Notes: generated from the letters alone by a model not told the origin. A DNA stretch of 64,000 bases from Idiomarina piscisalsi (GCF_002211765.1 NZ_CP022133.1:310001-374000), one strand, 5' to 3'. Shown: positions 21,501 to 29,663, counted from the stretch's first letter. A program made the numbers and translations.

Positions 21501-21621
21501 CTTAACCCTGTTCGTCATTCCTGCGTTGTACATTGCACTGGCTCAGAAAACCAGTTCACCGATGGCCATTACGCGTAAGCTGGAATCCATGCAGGAAGAG
21601 TATCCGGACCATCACAGTTAA
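18523..21621 (+). CDS. RND efflux transporter permease (HAE1/AcrB type)
   Basis: A 1032-residue inner-membrane proton-driven pump with 12 expected transmembrane helices and two large periplasmic loops. The tandem aspartates of the TM4 proton relay are in GLVVDDSIVVLENIYRR, and the TM10 lysine region reads GLAAKNGILIVEF. It begins with the typical LLSDLSVKRPVFATVLN. Length fits the family. It is translationally linked to the adaptor and overlaps the convergent glycerophosphodiesterase gene by 4 nt. Drug or lipid export is likely, but the substrate cannot be read from sequence. Confidence 0.93.
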   Translation: MLLSDLSVKRPVFATVLNILLLVFGIVAFTMLPLREYPDIDRPIVSIDTDYPGASAEVVETQVTQLVEDRISGIEGIKNISSSSSNGRSRISIEFNLTRDIDAASNDVRERVSRVLDNLPEEADPPEVSKASSDESTVVWYNLRSESMSILELTDYAERYIVDRLSVADGVARVVIGGDRRYAMRVWLDRDAMAARRVTVTDIVSRLREENIELPAGEVESTDREFSVRMARAYLTPEDFRNLVIRQGDDGYLVRLGEVARVELGAEDDKTDFRGNGVNMVGIGIIKQSKGNTLEVVNNVHREMENIQETLPETMYLAPSYDSSIFIQGSVDEVYNTLAVAMALVIVVIYLFLGNVRATIVPALTVPVAIIASYIVLFALGFSINLLTLLALVLAIGLVVDDSIVVLENIYRRIEEGEPPLLAAYRGAREVGFAVIATTLVLISVFVPLAFLEGNIGKLFTEFALAIAAAVAFSSIAALTLTPMLSSKVLSKKERTSKFGRAFDATFNWLENGYGNILEKSVKRPLMAVVLVVMSGVVAYGLFSFIPQEFAPPEDRGTFYIRVNSAEGASFESSSRHMDEIEQILLPYIDEGKIDRLIVRAPGWGGSAGIAIVGAVPFDERDWSSFDLMEEMREQLNSVVGVQAFAFMRSGISGGGGRPVQFVLQGNTYERLADFRDIVIEEASKNPGLQNLDSDYKETLPQLLIEVDEASAADLGVSVQDIGITLQSVLGQRRVTTYLDRGEEYDVMLEGEKADYRSPSAIDNIYVRSRESNELIPLSNLVTITEQATSARLNRYNRMRSVTIEANLAEGYSLGEALSYLEGVVKEKLPEDVSIDYKGESQLYKESGSSIVFVFGLALVITFLVLAAQFESFIHPLVIMLAVPMAVVGALIGLYLTGMSINIYSQIGIVMLIGLAAKNGILIVEFANQLRDSGVEFKEAVLRASRQRLRPIVMTAFTTLMSAMPLILGSGPGAESRQVIGTVIFAGVAVSAFLTLFVIPALYIALAQKTSSPMAITRKLESMQEEYPDHHS

Positions 21622-22346
21622 TAGTGCAAGATAGGATCATTGCCGGCGGTTGTTAAGCCGGCAATGACGTTTTGCGCAAAGCTTGGGTGGTTGGTAAAAA
21701 TGCCGTCAACACCCATTTCGTGAAGCTCTTCAATGTCGTGCTGTTCGTCGACTGTGTAAACGTAGACCTGCAAACCTCTTTTGTGCCCATCCTCGACCAG
21801 TTCTTTGGTGACAAAGTCCACGGCAAAGTGGGCTGAGTATGCATTAAGGTCTTGTGCAAACTGGCAGTAAGTTAGCGGACAGCTGGCACTTAACGCACCA
21901 ATAAGCGCATTGGGGCGACGGTTCTTAAGGCGTTGCAGCCAATGATGGTTAAAGGATGAAAACAAAAGCTGCTCTTGCGAAAAGTCTGTATTGGCTAGTG
22001 CAAAATCCACATCTTTAAGCAATTCGCGAGTTGGAATGTCGCCTTTGAGCTCTATGTTCACATGACAGTGGCCATTAATGTGTTTGAGGGCATCGCGCAG
22101 TGTGGGTATGGGCTGCTGACCAAATATTTTTAACTGCTTTATTTGCTCGGCAGATAAATCTTTTAAGCGGCCGGGCGTTGCGGTAAGGCGCTCAAGGTAG
22201 CGGTCGTGAAAGACAAACCGCTCGCCGTCAATGCCGTAGACATCGAGCTCAATGCCATGTACGCCGGAGTCCATAGCGCGAGTGAAGGCCGCTAAGGTAT
22301 TTTCCGGGGCTTCGTAACTTGCGCCCCGGTGAGCCCATAAAATCAA
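21618..22346 (-). CDS. Glycerophosphodiester phosphodiesterase
   Basis: A 242-residue GDPD-family enzyme without signal peptide, hence cytosolic (UgpQ-like). It hydrolyses glycerophosphodiesters from phospholipid turnover to glycerol 3-phosphate and an alcohol. Catalytic motifs are HRGASYEAPENTLAAF, the metal-binding ELDVY, and the second histidine in FHDRYLERLT. Its start overlaps the stop of psd by 4 nt, giving a phospholipid-metabolism pair: Psd makes phosphatidylethanolamine and this enzyme salvages its breakdown products. Confidence 0.9.
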   Translation of the reverse strand: MILWAHRGASYEAPENTLAAFTRAMDSGVHGIELDVYGIDGERFVFHDRYLERLTATPGRLKDLSAEQIKQLKIFGQQPIPTLRDALKHINGHCHVNIELKGDIPTRELLKDVDFALANTDFSQEQLLFSSFNHHWLQRLKNRRPNALIGALSASCPLTYCQFAQDLNAYSAHFAVDFVTKELVEDGHKRGLQVYVYTVDEQHDIEELHEMGVDGIFTNHPSFAQNVIAGLTTAGNDPILHY

Positions 22347-23233
22347 TCGTCACTCTCTTTAGTTTCAGATTTAATTTTTGCCATCACTTCACCCATGCGA
22401 GTTGTGGAAAGAGGCTCCAGCTCATCGTCAAACTCTATCGCGTCCTTAGCAAAGGTCAGCACCACGGTTGAACCTAATTTAAAGTGACCCATTTCCTCGC
22501 CTTTCTTAAGGTGGATAGACGCTGGACCTGATGTCGGATAAGACCAACTTTGAATGCGGCCACCGGTCGGCGGCGTGACTGTTCCGGACCAAACCGTGCC
22601 AATACTGGCAACAATAGTCGCGCCAACCAGCACTAACGACATAGGACCCACCTCTGTCTCAAAAATAGCGACAACGCGTTCATTACGCGCAAATAAGTTG
22701 GGTACATTGGCCGCTGTTAATGGGTTTACTGAATATAAGTCCCCGGGGACGTAAATCATCTTTTTAAGCACACCGTCGCAAGGCATGTGAATACGGTGAT
22801 AGTCTTTCGGGGCCAGATAAATGGTTGCGAAATCGCCATTCATAAAGGGCTTAGCGTCTTCCTCGCTGCCACCGAGCAACTCTTTTAACGAATAGTCATG
22901 TCCTTTGGCCTGAAATATACGCCCGTCCTTTATCTCGCCAGCCTGACTGATCGCACCGTCTACCGGATGAGCCAACTCGCCCTCATCCGCTTTTAACGGT
23001 CTCAGCTCCGGTTTCAAACGACGCGTAAAAAAGTCATTAAAGGTTTTATAGGCGTGCGGCGACTCTTCAATAGCCTCACTCATATCAATTTTATATTGAC
23101 GGATAAACCAGCGGATGAATGCTTGAGTGAACCACCCGGCACGCGCCGCTGCAAATTTTCCCATTAAACGGGAAATAAGATGTTTCGGCATAATATGCTG
23201 GAAGAAAATTTTGGCTTTATCAGTCTTTGCCAC
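22343..23233 (-). CDS. psd: Phosphatidylserine decarboxylase proenzyme
   Basis: Makes phosphatidylethanolamine from phosphatidylserine at the inner membrane. The self-cleavage site LGST is present near the C-terminus (FKLGSTVVLTF); the serine becomes the pyruvoyl group. The N-terminal FNDFFTRRLKPELRPL and HPVDGAISQAG regions match type I Psd, and 296 residues is normal. It starts 2 nt after rsgA ends, the same order as in E. coli (rsgA-psd), and overlaps the phosphodiesterase gene by 4 nt. Confidence 0.95.
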   Translation of the reverse strand: MAKTDKAKIFFQHIMPKHLISRLMGKFAAARAGWFTQAFIRWFIRQYKIDMSEAIEESPHAYKTFNDFFTRRLKPELRPLKADEGELAHPVDGAISQAGEIKDGRIFQAKGHDYSLKELLGGSEEDAKPFMNGDFATIYLAPKDYHRIHMPCDGVLKKMIYVPGDLYSVNPLTAANVPNLFARNERVVAIFETEVGPMSLVLVGATIVASIGTVWSGTVTPPTGGRIQSWSYPTSGPASIHLKKGEEMGHFKLGSTVVLTFAKDAIEFDDELEPLSTTRMGEVMAKIKSETKESDD

Positions 23234-23235
23234 AG

Positions 23236-24279
23236 TTAATTACCTCGAATAACCCTGCTGGGTTTCTGTGTTTTCATTGTCTCAATAATGCGATGATAAT
23301 TAGAAAGGCGCCACTCGTGCAATTCATTCTTGCTAACGGCGTCCTGCAGTGCGCAGCCCGGATCGTCTGCATGCTTGCAGTCCCGGAATTTACAACCACC
23401 TAAATAGTCACGGAAATCGACATAGCACCAGGCAACGCGCTCCGGCTCCAGGTGCCACAGTGAAAACTCGCGAATACCGGGCGAATCGATTAAGGCGCCG
23501 CCTTCGTTTAAATCATACCAAGTGGCCACCGTTGTTGTATGCTGACCCAACCCGGAATTATCTGACACTTGTTTGGTTTCGGCGTTCACTTCAGGCAGTA
23601 ATTGATTCACTAATGACGATTTCCCGACACCCGATTGCCCGACAACAATAGAGACATGGTCTTTAAGCCGCTGCGTAAGTGCTTCAAGCCCCTCGCCGGT
23701 TGTACTGCTGACCTTAAGCACGGTGTAGCCAATCGTCTGATAGTCAGCTAAACGTTGCTCAATGTGTGCTTTTTCTTCGTCATCGATATTGTCGAGTAAG
23801 TCGGCTTTGTTAAGCACAATAATAGGCTCAATACCTATGTCTTCGCACGCCACTAAATAGCGATCAATAATTTGAGCCGAAAAGCTCGGCAATACACTGG
23901 ATATGACAAAAATTTGGTCAATATTGGATGCCACAGGCTTCAGGCCATCGTAATAGTCTGGACGTGAAAGCAGGCTTTGGCGCTCGTGTACGGCAATAAC
24001 GACACCCTGCATGCCTTGCTGCTCAGTCGTTGCTCGCGCCCATTGAACAATGTCGCCACAGACTAAGCTGTCGACCACACGGCGAATATGACAACGATAG
24101 GTGTTGCCCTGCTCATCTCTAATGTCAGCGTGCTGCCCAAAACGGCTAATGACGCGGCCCGTTTCAGGCGCGTTAAGCTGGCCGTCGTTCCATTCGACGT
24201 CATTGTTTTTTAGCCGTTTTTTCTGGTTCGCCGACACGCGGCGTTGCTGACCTTTATTGAGACGTTTGCGTTTTGCCAA
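23236..24279 (-). CDS. rsgA: Ribosome small-subunit-dependent GTPase RsgA
   Basis: Circularly permuted GTPase that aids late maturation of the 30S subunit. The motifs come in permuted order: NKAD (G4) first, then GQSGVGKSSL (G1) and DSPGIREF (G3). An N-terminal OB fold follows a basic tail (MAKRKRLNKGQQRR), and the C-terminal zinc site is CKFRDCKHADDPGC. The 347-residue length is normal. Divergent from orn, as in E. coli. It leads the rsgA-psd-phosphodiesterase transcript. Confidence 0.96.
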   Translation of the reverse strand: MAKRKRLNKGQQRRVSANQKKRLKNNDVEWNDGQLNAPETGRVISRFGQHADIRDEQGNTYRCHIRRVVDSLVCGDIVQWARATTEQQGMQGVVIAVHERQSLLSRPDYYDGLKPVASNIDQIFVISSVLPSFSAQIIDRYLVACEDIGIEPIIVLNKADLLDNIDDEEKAHIEQRLADYQTIGYTVLKVSSTTGEGLEALTQRLKDHVSIVVGQSGVGKSSLVNQLLPEVNAETKQVSDNSGLGQHTTTVATWYDLNEGGALIDSPGIREFSLWHLEPERVAWCYVDFRDYLGGCKFRDCKHADDPGCALQDAVSKNELHEWRLSNYHRIIETMKTQKPSRVIRGN

Positions 24280-24348
24280 TCGGGATAACCTGTTGTCGAG
24301 CTTTAAATGACGCTATCATACAACAAATTGCATTGAGAGAGCAGGGTA

Positions 24349-24900
24349 ATGGCTGAAGACAATAAGAAACAACGCTTAATCTGGATAGACTTAGAAATGA
24401 CCGGCTTGGTGCCAGAAGAACACCATATTATTGAGGTAGCGACTATAGTCACGGATGCTGAACTCAATACAATAGCCGAAGGTCCGGTAATTGCGGTTCA
24501 TCAACCTAAGAAATACCTCGATCGCATGGACGCCTGGAATGTGAAAACACACACAGGCTCAGGCCTAGTCGAACGCGTGCAGAAAAGTCAGCATAACGAG
24601 CGCACAGCAGCGGCAGCAACCATTGAGTTTTTGCAGCAGCATATCGATGCCGGTGTATCGCCCATGTGCGGTAACAGTATTTGTCAGGACCGCCGTTTTT
24701 TAGCGCGTCACATGCCGGATCTCGAAGCGTTTTTCCATTACCGAAACCTCGATGTGAGCACGTTAAAAGAACTGGCAAAACGCTGGCAGCCAGACGTAGC
24801 GGATAGCTTCAAAAAGTCCGGGGCGCACGAAGCCTTGGCAGATATTCGCGAGTCTATCGATGAGCTGAAGCATTACCGGGAAAACTTTTTACGGCTATAG
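24349..24900 (+). CDS. orn: Oligoribonuclease
   Basis: DEDDh 3'-5' exoribonuclease that degrades dinucleotides, including pGpG from c-di-GMP breakdown; essential in several gammaproteobacteria. ExoI is in [10 protein letters not shown], ExoII in the [12 protein letters not shown] region, and ExoIII in [11 protein letters not shown]. The 183-residue length is normal. The link to pGpG is relevant because several GGDEF/EAL/PilZ genes lie in this window. It is divergent from rsgA by 69 nt. Confidence 0.96.
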   Translation: MAEDNKKQRLIWIDLEMTGLVPEEHHIIEVATIVTDAELNTIAEGPVIAVHQPKKYLDRMDAWNVKTHTGSGLVERVQKSQHNERTAAAATIEFLQQHIDAGVSPMCGNSICQDRRFLARHMPDLEAFFHYRNLDVSTLKELAKRWQPDVADSFKKSGAHEALADIRESIDELKHYRENFLRL

Positions 24901-24939
24901 GCGGTAATACTATTTAACGCTCAACAAAACTGAGAATGT

Positions 24940-26469
24940 ATGGAAAATAAAGCGTCAAAAACACAAAGTGTCGGCGATGTTGTCGTGCTTGGATTGACCA
25001 TGGGATTTATTGTCCTGTTTCTGGGCCTGTCTTTGTGGAATATCGAACTGACCGCAACAACGATTGAACAAGGCTTTGCCTGGACGGCTAAATACTTCGG
25101 CTCGTTCTTCCAAGTGTTACTGATACTGACGTTTTTTATAGCCATTGGCACGGCTCTCAGTCGTTACGGAAAAGCCAGAATTGGGGCAAGATCCACTCCT
25201 GAAATTAGCACTTTTCGTTGGCTATCCATGATTCTCTGTACGCTGCTTGCCGGCGGCGGTGTTTTTTTCGCGGCGGGTGAGCCTGTTTATCATTTTTTAG
25301 TCACACCGCCAGTGACTTCTGCCGAGGCGGCAAGCAGTGGAGCAATAGCCCCCGCGTTAGCTCAAAGCTTCATGCATTGGGGCTTCTTAGCTTGGGCTGT
25401 TTTAGGTTCCCTGTCTGCAATCGTCTTGTCCTATTCACACTATGTTAAGGGTAAGCCGTTACAACCACGCACGCTTCTTTACCCGGTATTTGGCGAGAGG
25501 GCGCTAAAAGGTGTTTTCGGCAGTATTATTGATGCCTGCTGTGTTATCGCCGTAGTTGCAGGAACCGTAGGCCCTATTGGCTTTCTGGCGACACAGGTCA
25601 GTTTCGGTTTGAGTGAGCTGTTCGGTGCAACCGATGGTTTCGCGTTACAGCTGATTATTCTGTTGTGTCTGGCGGCCATTTATATGATTTCCGCGCTCAC
25701 TGGGTTGCATAAAGGCATTCAGTTTCTGAGTCGCATGAATGTGTTTTTAGCGATAGCAATAGCTGTGGTCATAGTGATTTTTGGTCCTACGCTGTTTTTA
25801 GCCAATAGCTACCTGCAGGGAATGGGTCAGTATATTGGTTCATTTTTTGAAATGGCCACTATGACAACGAATACCGCACCGGATTGGTGGATGAAGTGGT
25901 GGACGGTGTTCTTTTTCGCCTGGTTTATTGGCTATACGCCGTTAATGGCGGTATTTGTAGCTCGTATTTCTCAAGGTAGGACGATTCGACAAATGGTCGT
26001 TGCGGTTGCTGTCATAGCACCTATCGCCACCACAGTTTGGTTCACGCTGCTAGGCGGATCCGGTATTTTCTATCAAATGCAGGGTGTTTTTGACTTAACT
26101 GAGCCGCTAACTAACTTTCGGTTCGATGTCGCCACGTTGACTGTCGCGCAGGCGCTTCCGGGTGGGAAGATAATGGCTGCTGCTATATTGCTATTAACCA
26201 CGATATTTGTCGCAACCACTGGGGACTCGATGAGTTACTCAATTGCTATGGTGGGAGCTGGGCATGACGAACCTCAACCCTGGATTCGTGTATTCTGGGG
26301 TGGCGCGATGGCGGCAATGGCTGCAGTCTTGCTTTATATGGGCGCCGGTCAAATTAGTGTTTTACAGCAATTTATAGTGATAACGGCGCTGCCTGTTTCG
26401 TTGGTAATTCTGCCAACTCTATGGACAGGACCCAGAACAGCAAAAGCTATGTACGAAGAGCAGTCTTGA
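24940..26469 (+). CDS. BCCT-family secondary transporter
   Basis: A 509-residue inner-membrane protein with 12 predicted helices, betaine/choline/carnitine transporter family. The TM8 signature is recognisable (WWTVFFFAWFIGYTPLM followed by ARISQGRT), but two Trp positions of the usual aromatic motif are Phe and Tyr. One of them corresponds, by my alignment, to the central substrate-site Trp of BetP. The aromatic character is kept, so transport of a quaternary amine is plausible, but the substrate is uncertain. No long regulatory C-terminal tail is present. orn is 39 nt upstream. Confidence 0.85.
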   Translation: MENKASKTQSVGDVVVLGLTMGFIVLFLGLSLWNIELTATTIEQGFAWTAKYFGSFFQVLLILTFFIAIGTALSRYGKARIGARSTPEISTFRWLSMILCTLLAGGGVFFAAGEPVYHFLVTPPVTSAEAASSGAIAPALAQSFMHWGFLAWAVLGSLSAIVLSYSHYVKGKPLQPRTLLYPVFGERALKGVFGSIIDACCVIAVVAGTVGPIGFLATQVSFGLSELFGATDGFALQLIILLCLAAIYMISALTGLHKGIQFLSRMNVFLAIAIAVVIVIFGPTLFLANSYLQGMGQYIGSFFEMATMTTNTAPDWWMKWWTVFFFAWFIGYTPLMAVFVARISQGRTIRQMVVAVAVIAPIATTVWFTLLGGSGIFYQMQGVFDLTEPLTNFRFDVATLTVAQALPGGKIMAAAILLLTTIFVATTGDSMSYSIAMVGAGHDEPQPWIRVFWGGAMAAMAAVLLYMGAGQISVLQQFIVITALPVSLVILPTLWTGPRTAKAMYEEQS

Positions 26470-26522
26470 AGGTGTTTTTCGGTGAAATCTTAGACAAGTA
26501 GGCAGGTTTTTCTGAAAAATTA

Positions 26523-26550
26523 TTGACGAACGCGGCGTAATGGGTAGAAT
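26523..26550 (+). promoter_or_regulatory. Promoter of the tRNA-Gly pair
   Basis: TTGACG (26523-26528), 16 bp, TAGAAT (26545-26550), then the GC-rich discriminator ACACGCCG. The same -35/-10 pair occurs at the rRNA promoter near 57585, typical of growth-rate-controlled stable-RNA promoters. Confidence 0.75.
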
Positions 26551-26568
26551 ACACGCCGCACTGACGAA

Positions 26569-26644
26569 GCGGGAATAGCTCAGCTGGTAGAGCACAACCT
26601 TGCCAAGGTTGGGGTCGCGAGTTCGAATCTCGTTTCCCGCTCCA
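26569..26644 (+). tRNA. tRNA-Gly (anticodon GCC), copy 1
   Basis: 76 nt with encoded CCA. Acceptor GCGGGAA pairs with TTCCCGC, the T loop is GTTCGAATC, and the anticodon loop CTTGCCAAG gives GCC. Followed after 38 nt by an identical copy. Confidence 0.97.
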
Positions 26645-26682
26645 ACGTCAGACTTTCCAGAATACTGCAAAAGTACCAATAT

Positions 26683-26758
26683 GCGGGAATAGCTCAGCTG
26701 GTAGAGCACAACCTTGCCAAGGTTGGGGTCGCGAGTTCGAATCTCGTTTCCCGCTCCA
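26683..26758 (+). tRNA. tRNA-Gly (anticodon GCC), copy 2
   Basis: Identical in sequence to the copy at 26569 over all 76 nt, CCA encoded. No separate promoter is seen in the 38-nt spacer, so both should come from one transcript. The toxin gene hipA ends 16 nt downstream on the other strand. Confidence 0.97.
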
Positions 26759-26773
26759 AGTTTTATTTCAAAG

Positions 26774-28084
26774 TCAGCTAATAAGCCTCTCTTTTCGACG
26801 ACTAAGACCTTCAAAAATAGGCTCTGAAACTTTCATCGGAAAGTCTTTGGGTAAGCGCTTACTCACCCTTTCAATAACGTTATCTGTGCTTGCATGCATT
26901 AGCTTAAGAATGTCCTGCATCTCTTTTAGGCTGTACTGCGCTTCCTTTGCCGAACTGATGAAATGACGCCCGTAAATCTGGAAAAGCTTTGACTTTCGAC
27001 CTTTTGAGCCTTTAAGTGTCATCGCCAGTTTTAAGTCTCTTAAATGAAGCCCTTGACCTCCGACTGCTGGGTACGCCGAAAGAATGTCGTAAAGCGGAGT
27101 TAATTTGAAACCACCTTCTGGCTCTATAAACACAGAAAAGTTTTTAGCGTGCCCGTCGGTTGCTCCTAACAGAAAAAATAGCACCTGTGCTGCCATAAAA
27201 GTTCTTCTGTCTTTGTGAGAGTTAGAAGAGCTTTGTAAGTGCTTCATAATTTGCGCTATGGACGGACCGCCGTCAGACTCGTACTTTCGAGCAGAAGGAC
27301 AGCTAAGTACCTGACAGTAATCCTCTTGCGGCAGGCGCATGAGCCAGGATTTATCACTGGAATATTTGCGATCGAAGCGCTCTACGGCCAGAGCTTTTAC
27401 CTTACCTGTGTTAACAATCTCACAAGCGGGCACGTCGAAACCGAATTCTCTGGCGATTTCCAGACACAGCAGCTCATTTTCAACGCTGTCGGATAAGTCG
27501 ATAGTATGGTCTGCTCCTTGGATCTTTCCGATAGGTAGTTTGATGATGTGGCTTGTCGGTGTAGTTCCTTCGGGAATACACCATTTATCTTCTATTTTAA
27601 GTAACGCTGTTTTCTCTTGTGCTCCAGCTATCGATATACGAAAGTCATTGAGCTCATTCACCATGCCAAGCGGTGCCTTAGACTGATAGCCTAGAAGAAC
27701 CTTTTCTAGCTCGCTATCATTCAGAGGCTGGTAGTTTATTGTCCTTATATTGCCAGGTTGTTCCCCTTGAGGGTAAAACTGTAAAGCGCCTACTGTATCT
27801 CGGCCTACTGCTTTTAGAAGATCGAAAGGTTGTTTCGAGTCGGCTCGGTAGCGCGCAACAATCCTGTCTCGAACTTCCTGACTATCGGGCAGGAGGTTAT
27901 CAAAAAAGTTGATGACTTCAGCACCTTCGTAGGCGTTTCTTGTTAGAGGCATCGATAACGAAATTGGGCGAGCGCCCGGTGTATCGAGCCAGTTGATACT
28001 GTAGTTAAAACGGTGGGCGCCAGAGTGCCTACGGTGCAGCTCACCGACCAGTAGCCCGTTCATATAAATATCGAGTTTATCCAT
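26774..28084 (-). CDS. hipA: HipA-family Ser/Thr kinase toxin
   Basis: About 436 residues, matching the length of E. coli HipA, which phosphorylates glutamyl-tRNA synthetase and induces dormancy. The N-terminal HipA-N domain starts MDKLDIYMNGLLVGELHR. The catalytic aspartate and Asn are in GATDGHAKNFS, and the DFG-like metal site is in LTPLYDILSAYP; the nucleotide-loop region includes ISIAGAQEKTALL. The ATG at 28084 is preferred because GAGGAA is well spaced; it overlaps the stop of hipB in TAATG. The kinase looks intact. Confidence 0.9.
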   Translation of the reverse strand: MDKLDIYMNGLLVGELHRRHSGAHRFNYSINWLDTPGARPISLSMPLTRNAYEGAEVINFFDNLLPDSQEVRDRIVARYRADSKQPFDLLKAVGRDTVGALQFYPQGEQPGNIRTINYQPLNDSELEKVLLGYQSKAPLGMVNELNDFRISIAGAQEKTALLKIEDKWCIPEGTTPTSHIIKLPIGKIQGADHTIDLSDSVENELLCLEIAREFGFDVPACEIVNTGKVKALAVERFDRKYSSDKSWLMRLPQEDYCQVLSCPSARKYESDGGPSIAQIMKHLQSSSNSHKDRRTFMAAQVLFFLLGATDGHAKNFSVFIEPEGGFKLTPLYDILSAYPAVGGQGLHLRDLKLAMTLKGSKGRKSKLFQIYGRHFISSAKEAQYSLKEMQDILKLMHASTDNVIERVSKRLPKDFPMKVSEPIFEGLSRRKERLIS

Positions 28085-28341
28085 TACCATTCCTCATTCC
28101 ATGAGTGTTCAGTGTTGTTTTCCTGAGCGTCTTCCTTGCTCTTAATACTTAACTCTAGCCCAAGCGCTGATAGAAGCCGAAATAACGTATCTATTTGGCT
28201 TTTCTCTGGAGAAAGCTCAAAGCTTGAGACAGTGCCCTGTCTTAAACCAACGGATTCAGCAACGTTTGCCTGACTTAATCTTTGTTGTTTTCTTTCATCT
28301 TTTAAATGAACCGCTAACGCGTGGGGGCTTGTAATTTTCAT
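28084..28341 (-). CDS. hipB: HipB-family Xre antitoxin/repressor
   Basis: An 85-residue Xre-type helix-turn-helix protein (RLSQANVAESVGLRQGTVSSFE) with a dimerising strand after it (ALGLELSIKS) and a flexible acidic C-terminal tail rich in Glu and Asn, ending in Trp. It should neutralise HipA and repress its own operon. It is the first gene of the pair, coupled to hipA by a TAATG overlap. Upstream lie four operator-like palindromes. Confidence 0.9.
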   Translation of the reverse strand: MKITSPHALAVHLKDERKQQRLSQANVAESVGLRQGTVSSFELSPEKSQIDTLFRLLSALGLELSIKSKEDAQENNTEHSWNEEW

Positions 28342-28350
28342 ACCTATTCC

Positions 28351-28452
28351 TAAACGTGAGTCCGTTTAAGAATAGTATTATACGCAGCTGCGTATAAATC
28401 AAACTTTAATCGCTAGTGCGTATATATAAATTTCTAAACGCACTAGCGACTA
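28351..28452 (-). promoter_or_regulatory. hipBA promoter with four 28-bp-phased operator sites
   Basis: Sites of the form TAWACG-N6-CGTWTA begin at 28351 (TAAACG/CGTTTA), 28379 (TATACG/CGTATA), 28407 (TAATCG/CGTATA, one mismatch) and 28435 (TAAACG/CGACTA, two mismatches), exactly 28 bp apart each time. On the minus strand a perfect TATAAT (-10) lies at 28382-28377 at the edge of the second site; the -35 is weak (TTTGAT or GTTTGA). HipB bound here would block the promoter. No gene occupies the stretch between hipB and the transporter gene. Confidence 0.75.
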
Positions 28453-28472
28453 ACCGAGTTTGAAGGTTCTCA

Positions 28473-29618
28473 CTAACTCTTTTTCGAACTATCCACAAAC
28501 ATCGCAATAGCACCGTCACCGGTAATGTTACAGGCGGTACCGAAGCTGTCCTGTGCCATGTACAGAGCTATCATTAAGGCAACTGCGGTTTCACCAAAGC
28601 CCAGCATGGAACCGAGCAAACCAACTGCCGACATAACCGCACCGCCTGGAACACCCGGTGCAGCTAACATGACAATACCCAGCATTAAAATAAACGGCAG
28701 CATGGTAAAGAAGCCGGGAATAGCTAGCGAGTTGTGCAAAACCATAACCGCAACCGCGCAGCTGACAATGGTAATGGTAGAGCCAGCCAAATGAACCGTC
28801 GCGCACAACGGAACCGTAAAGTTGGCAACGTCGTTATCGACTTTGTTCTTGCGTACGCTTTGTAGGGTGACCGGAATAGTGGCGGCGCTGGACATAGTGC
28901 CTAGTGCCGTAAAATACGCAGGCAGCATGTTTTTGATCAAAAACAGCGGCGAACGACCGGTTTTGATACCCGCCATAATGTACATAGAGGTAATGTAAAC
29001 CCAGTGCAGGGCAACGGCGAGTATCAGAATAACACCAAAGGTTTTGAGCGTGTTAAAGACGGTACCGGCAACAGCCATTTCCGCAAAAATGCCGGCAATA
29101 TAAAAGGGCAGCAAGGGAATAATCACTTTAACCAGCAGTAACTCGATAATGTCACGGCCTTGATCAGAGAGCTTTTTCAAATTCTCCGCTTTGGAACTGG
29201 TTATGCCTAAACCAAAGATAAAGGCCAGAACTAATGCGGACATCACTTCCATTAACGGCGGAACCGACAGCTCAATAAAGGGTTCGATAGTGGCTTTGGC
29301 TTCTGTAGAAACACTCTGAGCGTCGGTTGTCAGCCAAGGAACGACAATGCTGGCAGCGAAAAACGCAACAATACCCGCAGTAACCGTAGAGGCATAAGCA
29401 ATGCCTAAGGTTTTACCCAGCATTTTTCCGGAGTTACTCGGTAAGCTCGCAATACCGCTGGTAATAAAGAACAAAATAAGTAATGGGATAGTGAAGAACA
29501 GCAGCTGACCGAACAGTGTCTTGAAGGTCAGCAGGGTTTGGCTGACCCATTCTGGCATGTATAACCCAATAAGAATACCGGCGACAATACCCGCCACAAG
29601 CTTAAGAACTAATCCCAT
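28473..29618 (-). CDS. Dicarboxylate/amino acid:cation symporter (DAACS family)
   Basis: A 381-residue inner-membrane protein, shorter than GltP-type members (around 430). The HP1 serine-rich motif reads GTMSSAATIPVTL. At the TM7 NMDGT sodium motif it reads HLAGST, more like SstT (serine/threonine) carriers, so a substrate other than C4-dicarboxylates is possible. It is 45 nt downstream of the HDAC-like gene on the same strand and is probably the last gene of a three-gene operon. A substrate linked to acetyl or acyl metabolism is only a guess. Confidence 0.85.
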   Translation of the reverse strand: MGLVLKLVAGIVAGILIGLYMPEWVSQTLLTFKTLFGQLLFFTIPLLILFFITSGIASLPSNSGKMLGKTLGIAYASTVTAGIVAFFAASIVVPWLTTDAQSVSTEAKATIEPFIELSVPPLMEVMSALVLAFIFGLGITSSKAENLKKLSDQGRDIIELLLVKVIIPLLPFYIAGIFAEMAVAGTVFNTLKTFGVILILAVALHWVYITSMYIMAGIKTGRSPLFLIKNMLPAYFTALGTMSSAATIPVTLQSVRKNKVDNDVANFTVPLCATVHLAGSTITIVSCAVAVMVLHNSLAIPGFFTMLPFILMLGIVMLAAPGVPGGAVMSAVGLLGSMLGFGETAVALMIALYMAQDSFGTACNITGDGAIAMFVDSSKKS

Positions 29619-29663
29619 AATATTCGACTCTTTTTTATGAATGTTTTAAGAATAGAGGTGCGC

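Noticed and set aside
26419..26814. A 131-codon minus-strand frame with repeated GAGNEIRTRDPN peptides
   Set aside because: It is the antisense of the two tRNA-Gly genes; this peptide is a familiar false gene over tRNAs.
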